Below, one piece after another: positions 33,900 to 45,580 of a DNA stretch of 64,000 nt. How positions within the stretch are numbered: the first letter of the stretch is position 1; each line of letters opens with the position of its first letter. The position numbers were made by a program, and so were the translations under genes. The notes beneath the pieces are model-generated. The model worked only from the letters and a program-made list of their open reading frames with translations. It was not told the DNA's origin and did not search any database. Source of the DNA: Platerodrilus igneus (taxonomy: Eukaryota > Arthropoda > Insecta > Coleoptera > Lycidae); the NCBI GenBank assembly GCA_036346225.1, contig JARFIW010001480.1, positions 15,371,501 to 15,435,500 of the forward strand, in the 5' to 3' direction.

Positions 33900-34760
33900 T
33901 TAGCTAAATTACTTTATATATATAAATATGTTCTGATGTAAGCAAAATAGCTATGAAATTAAACATTTGCAATTTTACAGAAAAAAAGCAAATTCGAAAT
34001 CTTGCATTAACAAAGCACGTTCATCAACAGAAAAATTAATACTGAATTTTAATTTCCAAAAACAACAATCTCACATCATTTTTTCATTCAGCTGCGTTAA
34101 GGAAAAAATTTGCTTTGCTCGCTTCAATTAAAAAATTCCTAAAGATTTTCGTTGAATTTTAAAAAATTATTTTTATACCTCCATCATGAGTTAGTTTTAC
34201 TACGTGCTATAATTATGCTAAATAATGAAGAAAAATGAATTGCTTTAACAGTTTTATTGAAAAATGTCATGCGTTGCACATTGCATATTCTATTTGCAGG
34301 ACGATATGAAACAAGAAAAAACGCTTAGTAATATTTTATATAATAAAATAAACCTTAATACAAAATCACAATCAGTTTTACTGAAAAGGAAATATTTCAC
34401 ATTGTTAATTTTGTATAAATTAAAGTTATTTTTCCCTAAATTTTAGTTAAACAAACAAAACGCATGAGTTTGATGCAGATTTTTTCTGGGATACTCAAAT
34501 CTTTAGGAATTTTTAATTGAAGCGATCAAAGCAAATTTTTCCTTAACGCAGCTGAATGAAAAATGATGTGAGATTGTTGTTTTGAAATTAAAATTCAGTA
34601 TTAATTTTTCTGCTGATGAACGTGCTTTGTTAATGCAAGATTTCGAATTTGCTTTTTTCTGAAAATTGCAAATGTTTAATTTCATAGCTATTTTGCTTAC
34701 ATCAGAACATATTTATATATAAAGTAATTTAGCTAACCTTAATACAAAATCACATTCAGT
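33900..34760. repeat. Nested inverted repeat inside the element
   Basis: 33890-34148 (GCTAAATTACTTTATATA ... CCTAAAGATTT) is repeated in reverse at 34497-34745, with about 350 bp between. The spacer's own end (34370-34500) is repeated directly at 34750-34880. Confidence 0.85.
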
Positions 34761-34887
34761 TTTACTGAAAAGGGAAATATTTCACATTGTTATTTTGTAT
34801 AAATTAAAGTTATTTTTCCTAAATTTTAGTTAAACAAACAAAACGCATGAGTTTGATTCAGATTTTTCTGGGAAACCCAAATCTTTA

Positions 34888-35690
34888 TGAAGAAGTATTT
34901 GTGAAGGGTTTAGAAAATAAGAAATTGATTGAAACCTATCTAATGCAAAACATTGTAACTGATATGCTTGCACTAGGTTGTCCTAAGCTATCGGAGTTAA
35001 AATCAACAATCTTTTAAAAATATAACATCCATTGTTATAGACACAGCAATAATAATCTGCAATGCGCAAAACAAAAATACCTTTTTATTAAAGGAATGGC
35101 TTGATAATAAAAAAACAATAGAAAGATTTTGTCCGTATTATTTATTTTAATACAATTTTGCAATGTTATGCCTTACAAAATTCTTTTTTATTAAAAGAAT
35201 GGCTATATAATAAGACAATAGAAGATTTTGTCTGTATTATTTATTTTAATATAATTTTTACAATGTTAGCCTTACTATCTATTATTATAACAACTTCTAG
35301 CAAACATTATTTTTATCGATCCAGCTATTGTGTACGTTAGAGAAGCCTAACCATTTTACAAAGACTTTATTTACACTCTTTCTTAGGACTTTTTCTAGCA
35401 GGTAAATTCCTGGATGTTTAACCTTTTGCAAACTCCATTTCATAAAATGCACCTTTGATTTCTTTTTCGTCTTGATCTTCTAATATATATGTTGTCGGAT
35501 TGGTTACGTTTACTTTTTAATCTTAAAAATTTCATTTGACCAGTTTGGAGTGTAACCTTTCGTAAATGCTTCCCTGTGTTTACTAATCCTCACACTATCT
35601 TTAATTGAAAATTTTGGTATTTTGGTTGCAAGTTTGATGAGGGTAAATGATGATTTAAGAATAGTTTTTTTCATTTGATTTATTAACTTT
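34888..35690. repeat. Direct duplication unit 1: small-gene tail facing integrase tail
   Basis: Plus strand: GEEVFVKGLENKKLIETYLMQN to LKEWL of the small gene (34888-35115). Minus strand: the integrase C-terminus (35340-35690). The same about 0.8-kb block recurs at 35962-36806 in the same orientation. Confidence 0.85.
35340..35690 (-). pseudogene. Polinton-type integrase C-terminus, copy 1
   Basis: Minus-strand blocks: VRISKHREAFTKGYTPNWSN, IFKI, LEDQDEKEIKGAFYEM, and a chromodomain end LLEKVLRKSGN...KVF and HNSWI, interrupted by shifts. The block order equals that of Polinton integrases, whose C-terminal chromodomain follows the catalytic core. It is the duplicate of the piece at 36430-36900. 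Confidence 0.75.
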
Positions 35691-35961
35691 TATTAAAAAT
35701 AGGATACCTTTCAATCTACCCGAGTTGAACTATATTAGCATAAATGTATTGTAGAGAAAAAATAGTAGTAGTAACCGTTCTGTTTAAAAAAATCCAGTTT
35801 GTTATTGCTTAAAGATGTGTTAGCATAAAGTTGATGAGTATGTTTTTTCAATATTAACAATTTCATTGTCGAAGTAAACTTTTTTACGCACGTTCAGTAT
35901 TTCACTATTCATTTTACATTTTAATTAAATAAATGCAATCCTAACGATTGTAGAAACAACG

Positions 35962-36806
35962 GCTGGAAATGGTGTTATCATATATAGCGCTTTATTTGAA
36001 GCAAATTATCCGACCCGGTGAAGAAGTATTTGTGAAGGGCTTAGAAAATAAAAAAATTGATTGAAACCTTTCTAATGCAAATCATTGTAACTGATATGCT
36101 TGCACTATGTTATCCTAAGCTATCGGAGTTAAAAATCGACAATCTTTTAAAATATAACATCCATTGTTATAGACACAGCAATAATAATCTGCAATGCGCA
36201 AAACAAATACCTTTTTTATTAAAGGAATGGCTTGATAATAAAAAACAATAGAAAGATTTTGTCTGTATTATTTATTTTATTATAATTTTGCAATGTTAGC
36301 CTTACAAAATTCTTTTTATTAAAAGGAATGGCTATATAATAAAAACAATAGAAAGATTTTGTCTGTATTATTTATTTTAATATAATTTTTACAATCTTAG
36401 CCCTACTATCTATTATTTTTATCGATCCAGCTATTGTGTACGTTAGAGAAGCCTAACCATTTACAAAGACTTTATTTCCACTCTTTCTTAGGACTTTTTC
36501 TAGCAGGTAAATTCCTGGATGTTTAACCTTTTGCAAACTCCATTTCATAAAATGCACCTTTGATTTCTTTTTCGTCTTGATCTTCTAATATATATATATA
36601 TATGTTGTCGGATTGGTTACGTTCACTTTTTTAATCTTAAAAATTTCATTTGACCAGTTTGGCGTGTAACCTTTCGTAAATGCTTCCCTGTGTTTACTAA
36701 TCCTCACACTGTCTTTAATTGAAATATTTTGGTATTTTGGCTGCAAGTTTGATGTGGGTAAATGATTATTTAAGAATAGTTTTTTCATTTGATTTATCAA
36801 CTTTTA
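35962..36806. repeat. Direct duplication unit 2
   Basis: It repeats unit 1 with a slightly longer small-gene part on the plus strand (from TTAGNG-like sequence at 35962 to LKEWL at 36251) and the integrase end on the minus strand. Confidence 0.85.
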
Positions 36807-36900
36807 CAGGTTTGACACCGATAGTATTGTGAACTGTATTGTTGTATTGTTTCACATTATATGATAAAACTTTTGGTCTTTTGTATGACCTTAATAAATA
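36430..36900 (-). pseudogene. Polinton-type integrase C-terminus, copy 2 (longest)
   Basis: From 36900 down the minus strand reads YKRPKVLSYNVKQYNNTVHNT (end of the catalytic core), VKPVKVDKSNEK, VRISKHREAFTKGYTPNWSNEIFKIKKVNVTNPTTYI, LEDQDEKEIKGAFYEM, then the chromodomain-like LLEKVLRKSGNK...HNSWI. The KVRISK...FxKGYxPNWSxEIFxI signature is the strongest evidence that the large element is a Polinton/Maverick. The DDE residues are not present; frameshifts and a short (TA)n expansion at 36587-36603 break it. Confidence 0.85.
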
Positions 36901-38507
36901 CTTGTTTGAAATGAATGTCAATCGCTTTAAGTGAAAAAAATCAGTGAGACAAACCGCTCTTTTGGCGCTTTGTGAGCTTATTCACACAGATATATAAAAA
37001 TATTATAACACCGTTTAGTTAGAAATCTCATCCAATCTACTTTTCAGTAAAAACTGAAATGTGATTTTGTATCAAGGTTTATTTTATTATAAAAATGTTG
37101 CCAATTCAAACTTCTTCTCTCTGCATTGCCCTAAGCGAATAAAAAGAAACGGAGTAAAAAATTAACTCATGTCTTAATCGGCTAATACAGTAATAACACA
37201 GTACTCGTTGTCGTATGTATTTGTTGTAATCAATACTATAAAATAGGCAATAGATAGTATCATTGGTTGAGGCGCATTTTACAGTTAATCTCAAAATTGC
37301 TGCACTAATCTCGGATACGGTTTCAGCATTCATGGTTCTATATAAAATCAAAATACACTACTCAATATACGTATTTCTCTATTTAATATTTAAATATCAT
37401 CTGACGTAAGCAAAACAATTTCAAAAAGGTTCATTCATCTAAGTTTACGGAAAACACGTAAGCAAAACAACTGTAAAAAAGAAATAGCATCAAATCAAAA
37501 TAATTGCATAGCGAATTGCTTTGAATGCAATTGTTAAAAAAATCTCCTTTATTTACGTTTTATTCAAGATGATTTTCAAGCAGAGTTGCATTCAGTACGT
37601 AACTATTACGAGCAATTCGCTAAGCAAGCATTTCCAGTATTTACAAACTGAAGGCAACTTTGAGCAAAACAACTGTAAAGGAATTCGCATACAACATCAT
37701 TTCTCATTCAGTTACGTTTACTACGAAAAAATGTTTTATATGACCTTTGATTTTATGATGTGTATACAGAAAAAATACGCAATCATTACAGCGCTATTTT
37801 TTTATGGATACATATGAAAAAATGTGAAAACCTGAATTAGGATCGACTTTATATTACTTTCAATGGAACATACATAATCATCTAGCATTTACTACAAAAT
37901 TCAGCATGTTTCGCGCAAATTACTATATCCCTATATATGCAGCGCCTTTGCAATTTATTTTCAGTCAATGAATGTAATTCATTATTTCTGGCCTTAATCG
38001 ACTAATACAGTAATATTGACGGGTATTGATGTTACTTTCTGCAACGAAAAACAATTTTTAACACAGTACTCGTTGTAGTATGTATTTGTTGTAATCAATA
38101 CTACAAAATATGCAATAGATAGTATCAGTGGTTGAGGTACTAAGAATTCTTTTATCATCACTTGGATTAAGAACAATTTTGTTTTGTTTAATAGTAAACA
38201 CATCATGTTTGTCTTATATAATTAAACATTGCTGTTTCTATACAGTCTGATACCGATTAAAAAACGTATAAAAGTCAAGTTCTTTCAGTTGTACTGAAAA
38301 AGTATGCAATTTTTCAGAAAACGATGCAAATTTTTATTTTTTTCTAACAGGTCAGTTTATTTGCCCTAAGCGAATAAAAGAAACGTAGTAAAAATTAACT
38401 CATGCCTTAATCGACTAATACAGTAATATTGACGATTTTTCCCTAAATTGTTAGTTAAACAAACAAAACGCATGAGTTTGATGCAGATTTTTTTCTGGGA
38501 TACTCAA
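36901..38507. other. Centre of the Polinton-like element
   Basis: AT-rich, made of worn and reshuffled copies of the 33205-33835 module (37100-37270, 37500-37800, 37990-38440) and of one sub-terminal motif (37825-37870). No intact gene. Confidence 0.5.
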
Positions 38508-40907
38508 ATCTTTAGGAATTTTTTAATTGAAGCGAGCAAAGCAAATTTTTTCCTTAACGCAGCTGAATGAAAAAATGATGTGAGATTGTTGTTTTTGGAA
38601 ATTAAAATTCAGTATTAATTTTTCTGTTGATGAACGTGCTTTGTTAATGCAAGATTTCGAATTTGCTTTTTTTCTGTAAAATTGCAAATGTTTAATTTCA
38701 TAGCTATTTTGCTTACATCAGAACATATTTATATATATAAAGTAATTTAGCTAACCTTAATACAAAATCACATTCACATTGTCCTAAGCGAATAAAAAGA
38801 AACGTAGTAAAAAATTAACTCATGCCTTAATCGACTAATACAGTAATATTGACGGGTATTGATGTTACTTTCTGCAACGAAAACAATTTTAACACAGTAC
38901 TCGTTGTAGTATGTATTTGTTGTAATCAATACTACAAAATATGCAATAGATAGTATCAGTGGTTGAGGTACTAAGAATTCTTTATCATCACTTGGATTAA
39001 GAACAATTTTGTTTTGTTTAACCGATTAAAAATGTATAAAAGTCAAGTTCTTTCAGTTGTACTGAAAAAGTATGCAATTTTTCAGAAAACGATGCAAATT
39101 TTTAATTTTTTCTAACAGGTCAGTTTATTTGCCCTAAGCGAATAAAAGAAACGTAGTAAAAATTAACTCATGCCTTAATCGCCTAATACAGTAATATTGA
39201 CGATTTTTCCCTAAATTTTAGTTAAACAAACAAAACGCATGAGTTTGATGAGCAAATTGCTTTGGTTGCAAATTGTTTTAAAAAATCTCCTATATTTACG
39301 TTTTTATTCAAGACGATTTTCAAGGTTGAATCGTGCTTGCTATCTAAAATTGCCGAGTTGCTTTCGGTACATATCTATGACAAACAATTCGCTATGCAGC
39401 ATTTCCAGTATTTACATACAAAACCACTACAAAGGAATTTAGCATACAACAGCATTTTTCTTTCATTCAGTTGCGTTTTATACGACCTTTGATATATGAT
39501 GTGTACAGAATATACATTATAATTACAGCGCTATTTTTTATTATGATTACATATGAAATATTTTAAATAAAACAAAGCAAATTTTGAAAAAATGTCTCAG
39601 ATTAAACCGTCTTTGTTTAATAATTTTATACACTCATGGTTTTAAAGAATTTCACACAAATTACCTATATATGCATGTAAATTGTAACTTTTCAAACAAT
39701 TTTAACACAGTACTGCTGGTCGTATGTATCAGTGGTTGAGGTACTAAGAATTCTTTTATCATCACTTGTATTAAGAACAATTTTGTTTTGTTTAATAGTA
39801 AACACATCATGTTTTTGACTGATATAATTAAACATTACTGTTTCTGTACAGTCTGATATCGATTAAAAAATGTATAAACTCAATTTCTTTCAGTTGTACT
39901 GAAAAGTACGCAATTTTTTCAGAAAACGATGCAAATTTTTAATTTTTTCTAACAGATCAGTTTATTATTTAATATAAATACTTCACGTAGATTTTTTACC
40001 AACAGTATAGAACAAAGTCTATGATATCGATTAAAAAAATGTATAAAAGTCACGTTCTTTCAGTTGTACTGAAAAAAAGTAAATATTTTAAAATGATTTC
40101 TAGATAAAATTTAATTTTTTTGTTTTGCAATTGACAACTTTGATTTTAAAATATGGTATATACGCGTGCACAGTTTCGAAGCCAGGCCGGTCTTCCATTA
40201 ATGCTGACTAATTTATTTATTATTCTGTTGATGTTAGCATTAAAAAAATTTATACATGACTGGCTTTATTAAATTTTCTATAGATTTCATTTTTTTTCTA
40301 TAATTGCTATCTAGACAATACCTTAGCATTAAATTCTTGCTTACATGAGTTGAATTTTCTGCTGTTCTTGTTGTTTAATATCCTTATATACTCAAGATAT
40401 GTGTGTGATAATCGTTCAATCTTTATTGTCAAGTTGTAGTTGTGTGTTCTATAAAACAAATCAAAAATGAAAACCTTTTTTTAAAAAAAATTGTCCTTGT
40501 CAGGAAAGAATAATGATAGTGATTGGGTTAAAATTATTGAGTAGTTTATAGTCAATCCAAATTAAGTACTGGTGAAAAAAATCGTTGACGCCGTGAGCAG
40601 ATCCACCAATTGCAACGTACGACCTAATGATACCAATACAGTGTATGTATTTCGTTAGCTTAATATATAGATTTAATTTTCTTAATGCATTTACTTGATA
40701 TATAATATTCATTTGAATCTTTTTTTTAGTTAACACGAAGAAGAACAACCAGAAAACGACTGCGCGTCAAAGATGAAGAAGACAGCCCTCATAGAATTGA
40801 TAATGCAATATTTTTTTAACCGTTCAGAGTTGGAGTGAGTTAGAACTGTTCTTTTATATTTGGGAAACTTAAGTGAATTATAGTATGTTTATTCTAGAGT
40901 ACATAAC

Positions 40908-40943
<36 letters not shown>

Positions 40944-40944
<1 letters not shown>

Positions 40945-43009
40945 CTGTGATACCTTTTAAATCACCTGGTCCGTTGATTCCTTCTGTTAATCGCCTCGGT
41001 TGCTCCTCTAGATAACTTCCATCCTCAATCATAAAATTACAAACACATTCCTACCAAAAACATCAACGTTAACTCTATTTACATCAATATTCAGAATACA
41101 TTAAAATTTCAAATTTAAAACTCAGCATAAATTTCAGTTTTAAAAGAATTTCAAGATTAATTTTATTATCATTTTACTGTGCATCCACAATTAAAGTCCT
41201 TGTTGGATGCCTACTAATTAATATAACAATATAAGCAGACCGGAGTCTGAGTATAAAGGGAGCATCTACCACCCCTTTACGTTAATTAACCAGGTTCGTC
41301 TAATTGTGCTCAAAGACATACCCAAATTTTCATCATATTCCCGAACATCAAAACAAAATACCCCTTTTACTTAAACAAGCAAATTTCATCTTAAAATTAA
41401 ACTTTTATGGTTAGAACAATTTCACTAATGTCCATTTAAAGTAAATCAATTATAAAGTCATTCAATACACACAAAAATGTCAAACAAAATAGTATAATTT
41501 ACCTGAAGGTTACTGTCCTCGTAGCTTCAAAGTATCGTTTCTTTAGTTAATCACACCATTCAACAGGATTATATTTACGGCTTCTGATTCTCTACGCTTT
41601 TAAAATTTGCTCCATCACCATCCATTCAAAGTCGTTTCTGGGCCTTTCCGGAACTCATCTGTGTTTATCTGACCCTTGATTCATGGATCCAGACACGTAT
41701 TTGAACCATTTAATTATTAACACCCCGAAAATAGCAAAGAAATTCGTGCTTCTGTCACCCCTATACGCCAAAACTGCCTACTTTTGTGTATACATTCGTC
41801 GTTGTAAATTTTGCTAATTGGTACAGTGAAACTAAATTTTATTACCTTGTATCTAAGTGCACTGAAGTACATTCATGTTAGCACGTAAATAACAAGCTAT
41901 TTTGAATCACTAAAATATACTAGCAAACTTTTAAATTATTTAATCAAACTAAAATGCACGGTTTAACATCTTCAATCAAGTCGCGTATGTACGAGCTTTT
42001 AACGCATCGAATCGTCAAAAGTCTAAGAGAGCTTGTTTATATTCATCTCGGTATATATAGCAAAAGCCTGTCTGTCGGTCGGTTCCCCAAAACGGGTAAT
42101 TCTAAAGAATTTCTCATGCCATGTTCCCAGTCTGCCGCTCACGCGTCGATTTTACGAATTTTCACTCGCCCCATTTAAATCTCAGAAAATTTCCACACGG
42201 CACGCAAGCATGTCCGAGAAAAACTAATTGATTTTGTACAGAAATTGTTGTTCTACCTCTGATATTTGCATCCTCTTTTAACCAATTGTGACCCCCGTGA
42301 CGTTGCTTAAATCCCGCCTTTTACAATATGTGTCTTTGCTTGACGCATTTTCTCTTTCCTTCTCTACCGTGTTCTTATTGGTGCAACTTGATATTCTTTA
42401 TTATCGATTATTTTAGTCCACATGGAGTGTGAAATACCCAGCTTTAGCAATTCTCGTAACTATTATGCGACGTTTTCCCAAGATTCTTTGAAATATTAAT
42501 TATCTGCAAAATTTACGCCGAATGAGCTTTTAAATAAACCCAGGTGTTTAAACATACTATTAATTCTCAGAGCCTTATTCCGTGGTATTTTAATCTTGGG
42601 TTTTACAAGTTTCTATAGGTATTATATGTTATTAACGGTTTAATTAACTCCAATTAAAATTGATTTCTTTCCTTTTCATTTTTAGCGAATACAACTTAAA
42701 TATTAATTATTATACGTACACTTTGTTTTACTACCGGTTACTTAAATCAATTAATGTAAATTTTGCACGCAATTCGTCTTTGCCTCTTTATTAGGAACAA
42801 TTAAATTACACGTAAAGCTTTTTAATACTGTTTCTTTTGATATAAAGCGTCTTGTACATGATTTAAATCCTTGTTTTACTGAAACGACCGCATTTATTTA
42901 TGCTTCAAGGTTTTAATAAAGCGTATTATTTAATAAAATTCCTTATACACGGTGATTAAAATTATTTGATGTGATTATTTAATTTTCTACCCTGGTCTAA
43001 ATATGAGTA
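40944..43009. other. 2.07-kb insertion present only in the right arm
   Basis: It splits a (TA)n tract that is continuous at 31687-31732 in the left arm. It starts TGCTGTGATACC and ends around GGTCTAAATATGAG. No reading frame of note (41954-42227 frames are short and unrecognised), no clear terminal repeats. It may be a solo LTR or non-autonomous element. It must be younger than the arm duplication, or have been lost from the left. Confidence 0.6.
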
Positions 43010-43338
43010 ATATATATATGTATTTTATAGATTACAATAAAGAAACATACATTGTGTGTTTCATTTCACATTACTCCAGATTTAATAACTACGTAATCTC
43101 AGTTTACAGAACGGTGTAAAGCAATTCTTGACTTTTAATCTGAGTGCATATTTCAAATAGATGCTCTCATTTTTTGCGATTAAAGTTAGAAATGCATGTG
43201 ATCTAAAATTGCAGAGTTGTCTTCAGTACGTAGATATGAAAATGCAAATGCTGAAGAAGCATTAGACTAGACTATCGTTGACAAGAAAAAAGCTGACTGA
43301 CATGGGTTGAATTTTCTGCTGTTATTATTGTTTAATAT

Positions 43339-43395
<57 letters not shown>

Positions 43396-43436
43396 TAAAC
43401 AATAAGAACAGCAGAAAATTCAACCCATGTCAGTCA

Positions 43437-43475
<39 letters not shown>

Positions 43476-44093
43476 TCAAGATATGTGTGTGATAATCGCT
43501 CAATCTTTATTGTCAAGTTGTAGTTGTGTTCTATAGAACAAATAAAAAAAATGAAAACTTTTGTTAAAGTTGGAGCATTTCATAAATTTCCACGTTTATA
43601 TAGTTCTTGTAGATAAACTGAGTTCGCGATTTAAATAACTACGACTTGTTATTCTTTAAAAGCGAAATTGAGAAAATTGGTGCAGTCAGTCTGCCTATCT
43701 GTTTGTCTGTCTTTGGCAAATTTTTCGATATATCTGTACAATTTGTTAAATGTTGTAAAACCAGTAAAGAGCTATTGCGTTGATCAATTATAATTGCTTT
43801 CAGGGTTGAGAGTCCCATTCGTGCTGTCTGAGTTTAATTGTTTTTCTGCATACATCAGCATTAAAGATTTCTTACTGACTACAATAATAATACATACACA
43901 ATCTTTTCTATTTGTTTTTATTATTATCAAACCATTCTTTTAATAACAAAGTATTTTTGTTTTGCAATAGATAGGTTTCCATCCATTTCTTCTTTTCTAT
44001 ACCCTTCACACATACTTCTTCACCGAGTCGGATAATTTGCTTCGGCTAACATTGTAAAATTATATTAAAATAAATAATACAGACACAATCTTT

Positions 44094-44594
44094 CTATTGT
44101 TCTTTATTATTATCAAGCCATTCTTTTAATAACAAGGTATTTTGTTTTGCACATTGCAGATTCTTATTGCTGTGTCTACAACAATGGATGTTATATTTTA
44201 AACGGTTGTTGATTTTTAACTCCGATATCTTAGGACAACCTAGTGCAAGCATATCAGTTACAACGTTTTGCATTAGATAGGTTTCAATCAATTTCTTCTT
44301 TTCTAGACCCTTCACAAATACTTCTTCACCGGGTAGGATAATTTGCTTCGAATAAAGCGCTATATATGATAAACCCATTCCAGCCGTTGAAGATTCATCC
44401 CAAGAAAGACCATGAATATTCTTTGTCACCCAGTCGTTATGTTTTATATGATCTTGGCTCAAACAACTGGACTGCATTGGCAGGTTAAAAATTTGATGCC
44501 AGACAACACCTTTCAACAAGTCCAAAACCGCAATTTCTTTACACACAAACTCGTTTTTCTTGTATTAAAATCCCTGAATATCAATTATATACAT
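44094..44594 (-). pseudogene. Small Polinton-arm gene, right copy
   Basis: Starts at the ATG matching that of the left copy (MYIIDIQGF) but reaches a TAA after GF because of an extra T near 44567. From codon MCKEIAVLDLLKG at 44546 the frame stays open for 150 residues to the stop at 44094, including HQIFNLPMQSS, NDWVTKNIHGLSWDESS, LGCPKISEL, CRHSNKNLQCAKQN and LLKEWLDNN. So this copy is sound where the left one is broken and the reverse. Function unknown; no membrane segment. Confidence 0.65.
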
Positions 44595-44655
44595 GTTTGT
44601 ATGTAAATATATGTAGTAAACTTCGACTAATTAAATTAATATCAGGAGCAATCTC

Positions 44656-44663
44656 CTTATATA
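44656..44663 (-). promoter_or_regulatory. TATA box of the small gene (right arm)
   Basis: Reverse complement TATATAAG, 62 bp upstream of the minus-strand start codon at 44594, same as in the left arm. Confidence 0.5.
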
Positions 44664-45574
44664 GCAGATTACCACCATCTGCGTACTTTGCCAACCCACT
44701 TTTCAACCTATCACAAGAGTGAACACATTTTGAATTGAAACCGACCCATATGTATTTGCAGCCTCTAAACATAAATCAGAATCCACTTTAATTAAAACAC
44801 AATTGACTTGAATGCGATATTTTTGCATCTGTCATACTGTCTCGCTAGAAAACCAAATTCAAAACATCTACACACATTTTCTCTGCACTTTCAACTTACG
44901 TGTGTTTTGAAATATGTTCCATTGAAAGTAATATAAAGCCGATCCTAATTCAAAACGTGTCCACAAGTATTCTAAACATAAATCAGAATCCACTTTAATT
45001 AAACACAATTGACTTGAATGCAATATTTTGCATCTGTCATACTTTATAACTTCTAACTAGAAAACCAAATTCAAAACATCTACACACATTTTCTCTGCAC
45101 TTACATTTTTCAATATACGTGTGTTTTGAAGTATGTATGTTCCATTGAAAGTAATATAAAGCCGACGTGCCTACAAGTATTTTACATTTGAAAAGAATTC
45201 AGGTTTTCACATTTTACATTAAAAGTATATAACGCCGATCCTAATTCAAAACGGTGCACGTCTAACTTCTCGATAGAAAACCGAATTCAAAACAGCTACA
45301 CACATTCTTCTCTGCACTTTTCAACATACGTGTGTGTTTCATTGAAAGTAATATAAAGCCGATCCTAATTCAAAACGTGCCCACAAGCATTTTTTACATT
45401 GAAAGTATAGAAGAATTCATGTTTTCACAACTATTTTACATTGAAATGTTTTCACGACTATTTTACATTGAAATCATATAGGGCCGATCCTAATTCAAAA
45501 CGATTCAGCCGTATTCTACACATGGAAAATACGTCTGTCGCGTTTTGAAGTAGGACCGGCCCTACCTCACTACT

Positions 45575-45580
45575 CTTGAA
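45575..45580. repeat. Right target duplication CTTGAA of the Polinton-like element
   Basis: Five of six bases equal the left flank CTTGAG. Beyond it, integrase of element C resumes. Confidence 0.6.

Larger units (their letters stand above)
29234..34148 (+). repeat. Left arm of the 16-kb inverted repeat
   Basis: Mirrors 38508-45574 through all recognisable landmarks: sub-terminal repeats, small gene, (TA)n tracts and the 33205-33829 module. It ends at ...CCTAAAGATTT where the right arm begins AAATCTTTAGG. The left arm lacks the 2.07-kb insertion of the right one. Differences are scattered substitutions and short indels. Confidence 0.9.
29234..45574. mobile_element. Polinton/Maverick-like element in the form of a giant inverted repeat
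   Basis: The element starts AGTAGTGAGG and ends with its reverse complement. About 5 kb on each side (29234-34148 and 38508-45574, the latter enlarged by a 2.07-kb insertion) are inverted copies. Near the middle lie two copies of the C-terminal end of a Polinton-type integrase with chromodomain. Size (16.3 kb), AG/CT ends and 6-bp target duplication agree with Polintons. Against this, arms are far longer than usual Polinton terminal repeats, and no protein-primed DNA polymerase, packaging ATPase, protease or capsid gene was recognised. It is best seen as a gutted palindromic derivative. Confidence 0.75.
38508..45574 (-). repeat. Right arm of the 16-kb inverted repeat
   Basis: Inverted counterpart of 29234-34148. 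Landmarks appear in reverse order: 39239-39440 mirrors 33205-33411, 40140-40920 mirrors 31740-32480, 43020-43330 mirrors 31375-31685, 43475-44060 mirrors 30735-31330, 44094-44594 mirrors the small gene, 44930-45574 mirrors the end. Confidence 0.9.

Noticed and set aside
37521..37817. 98-codon plus-strand frame in the Polinton-like centre
   Set aside because: It is a worn copy of a non-coding repeated module also seen at 33205-33411 and 39239-39492.
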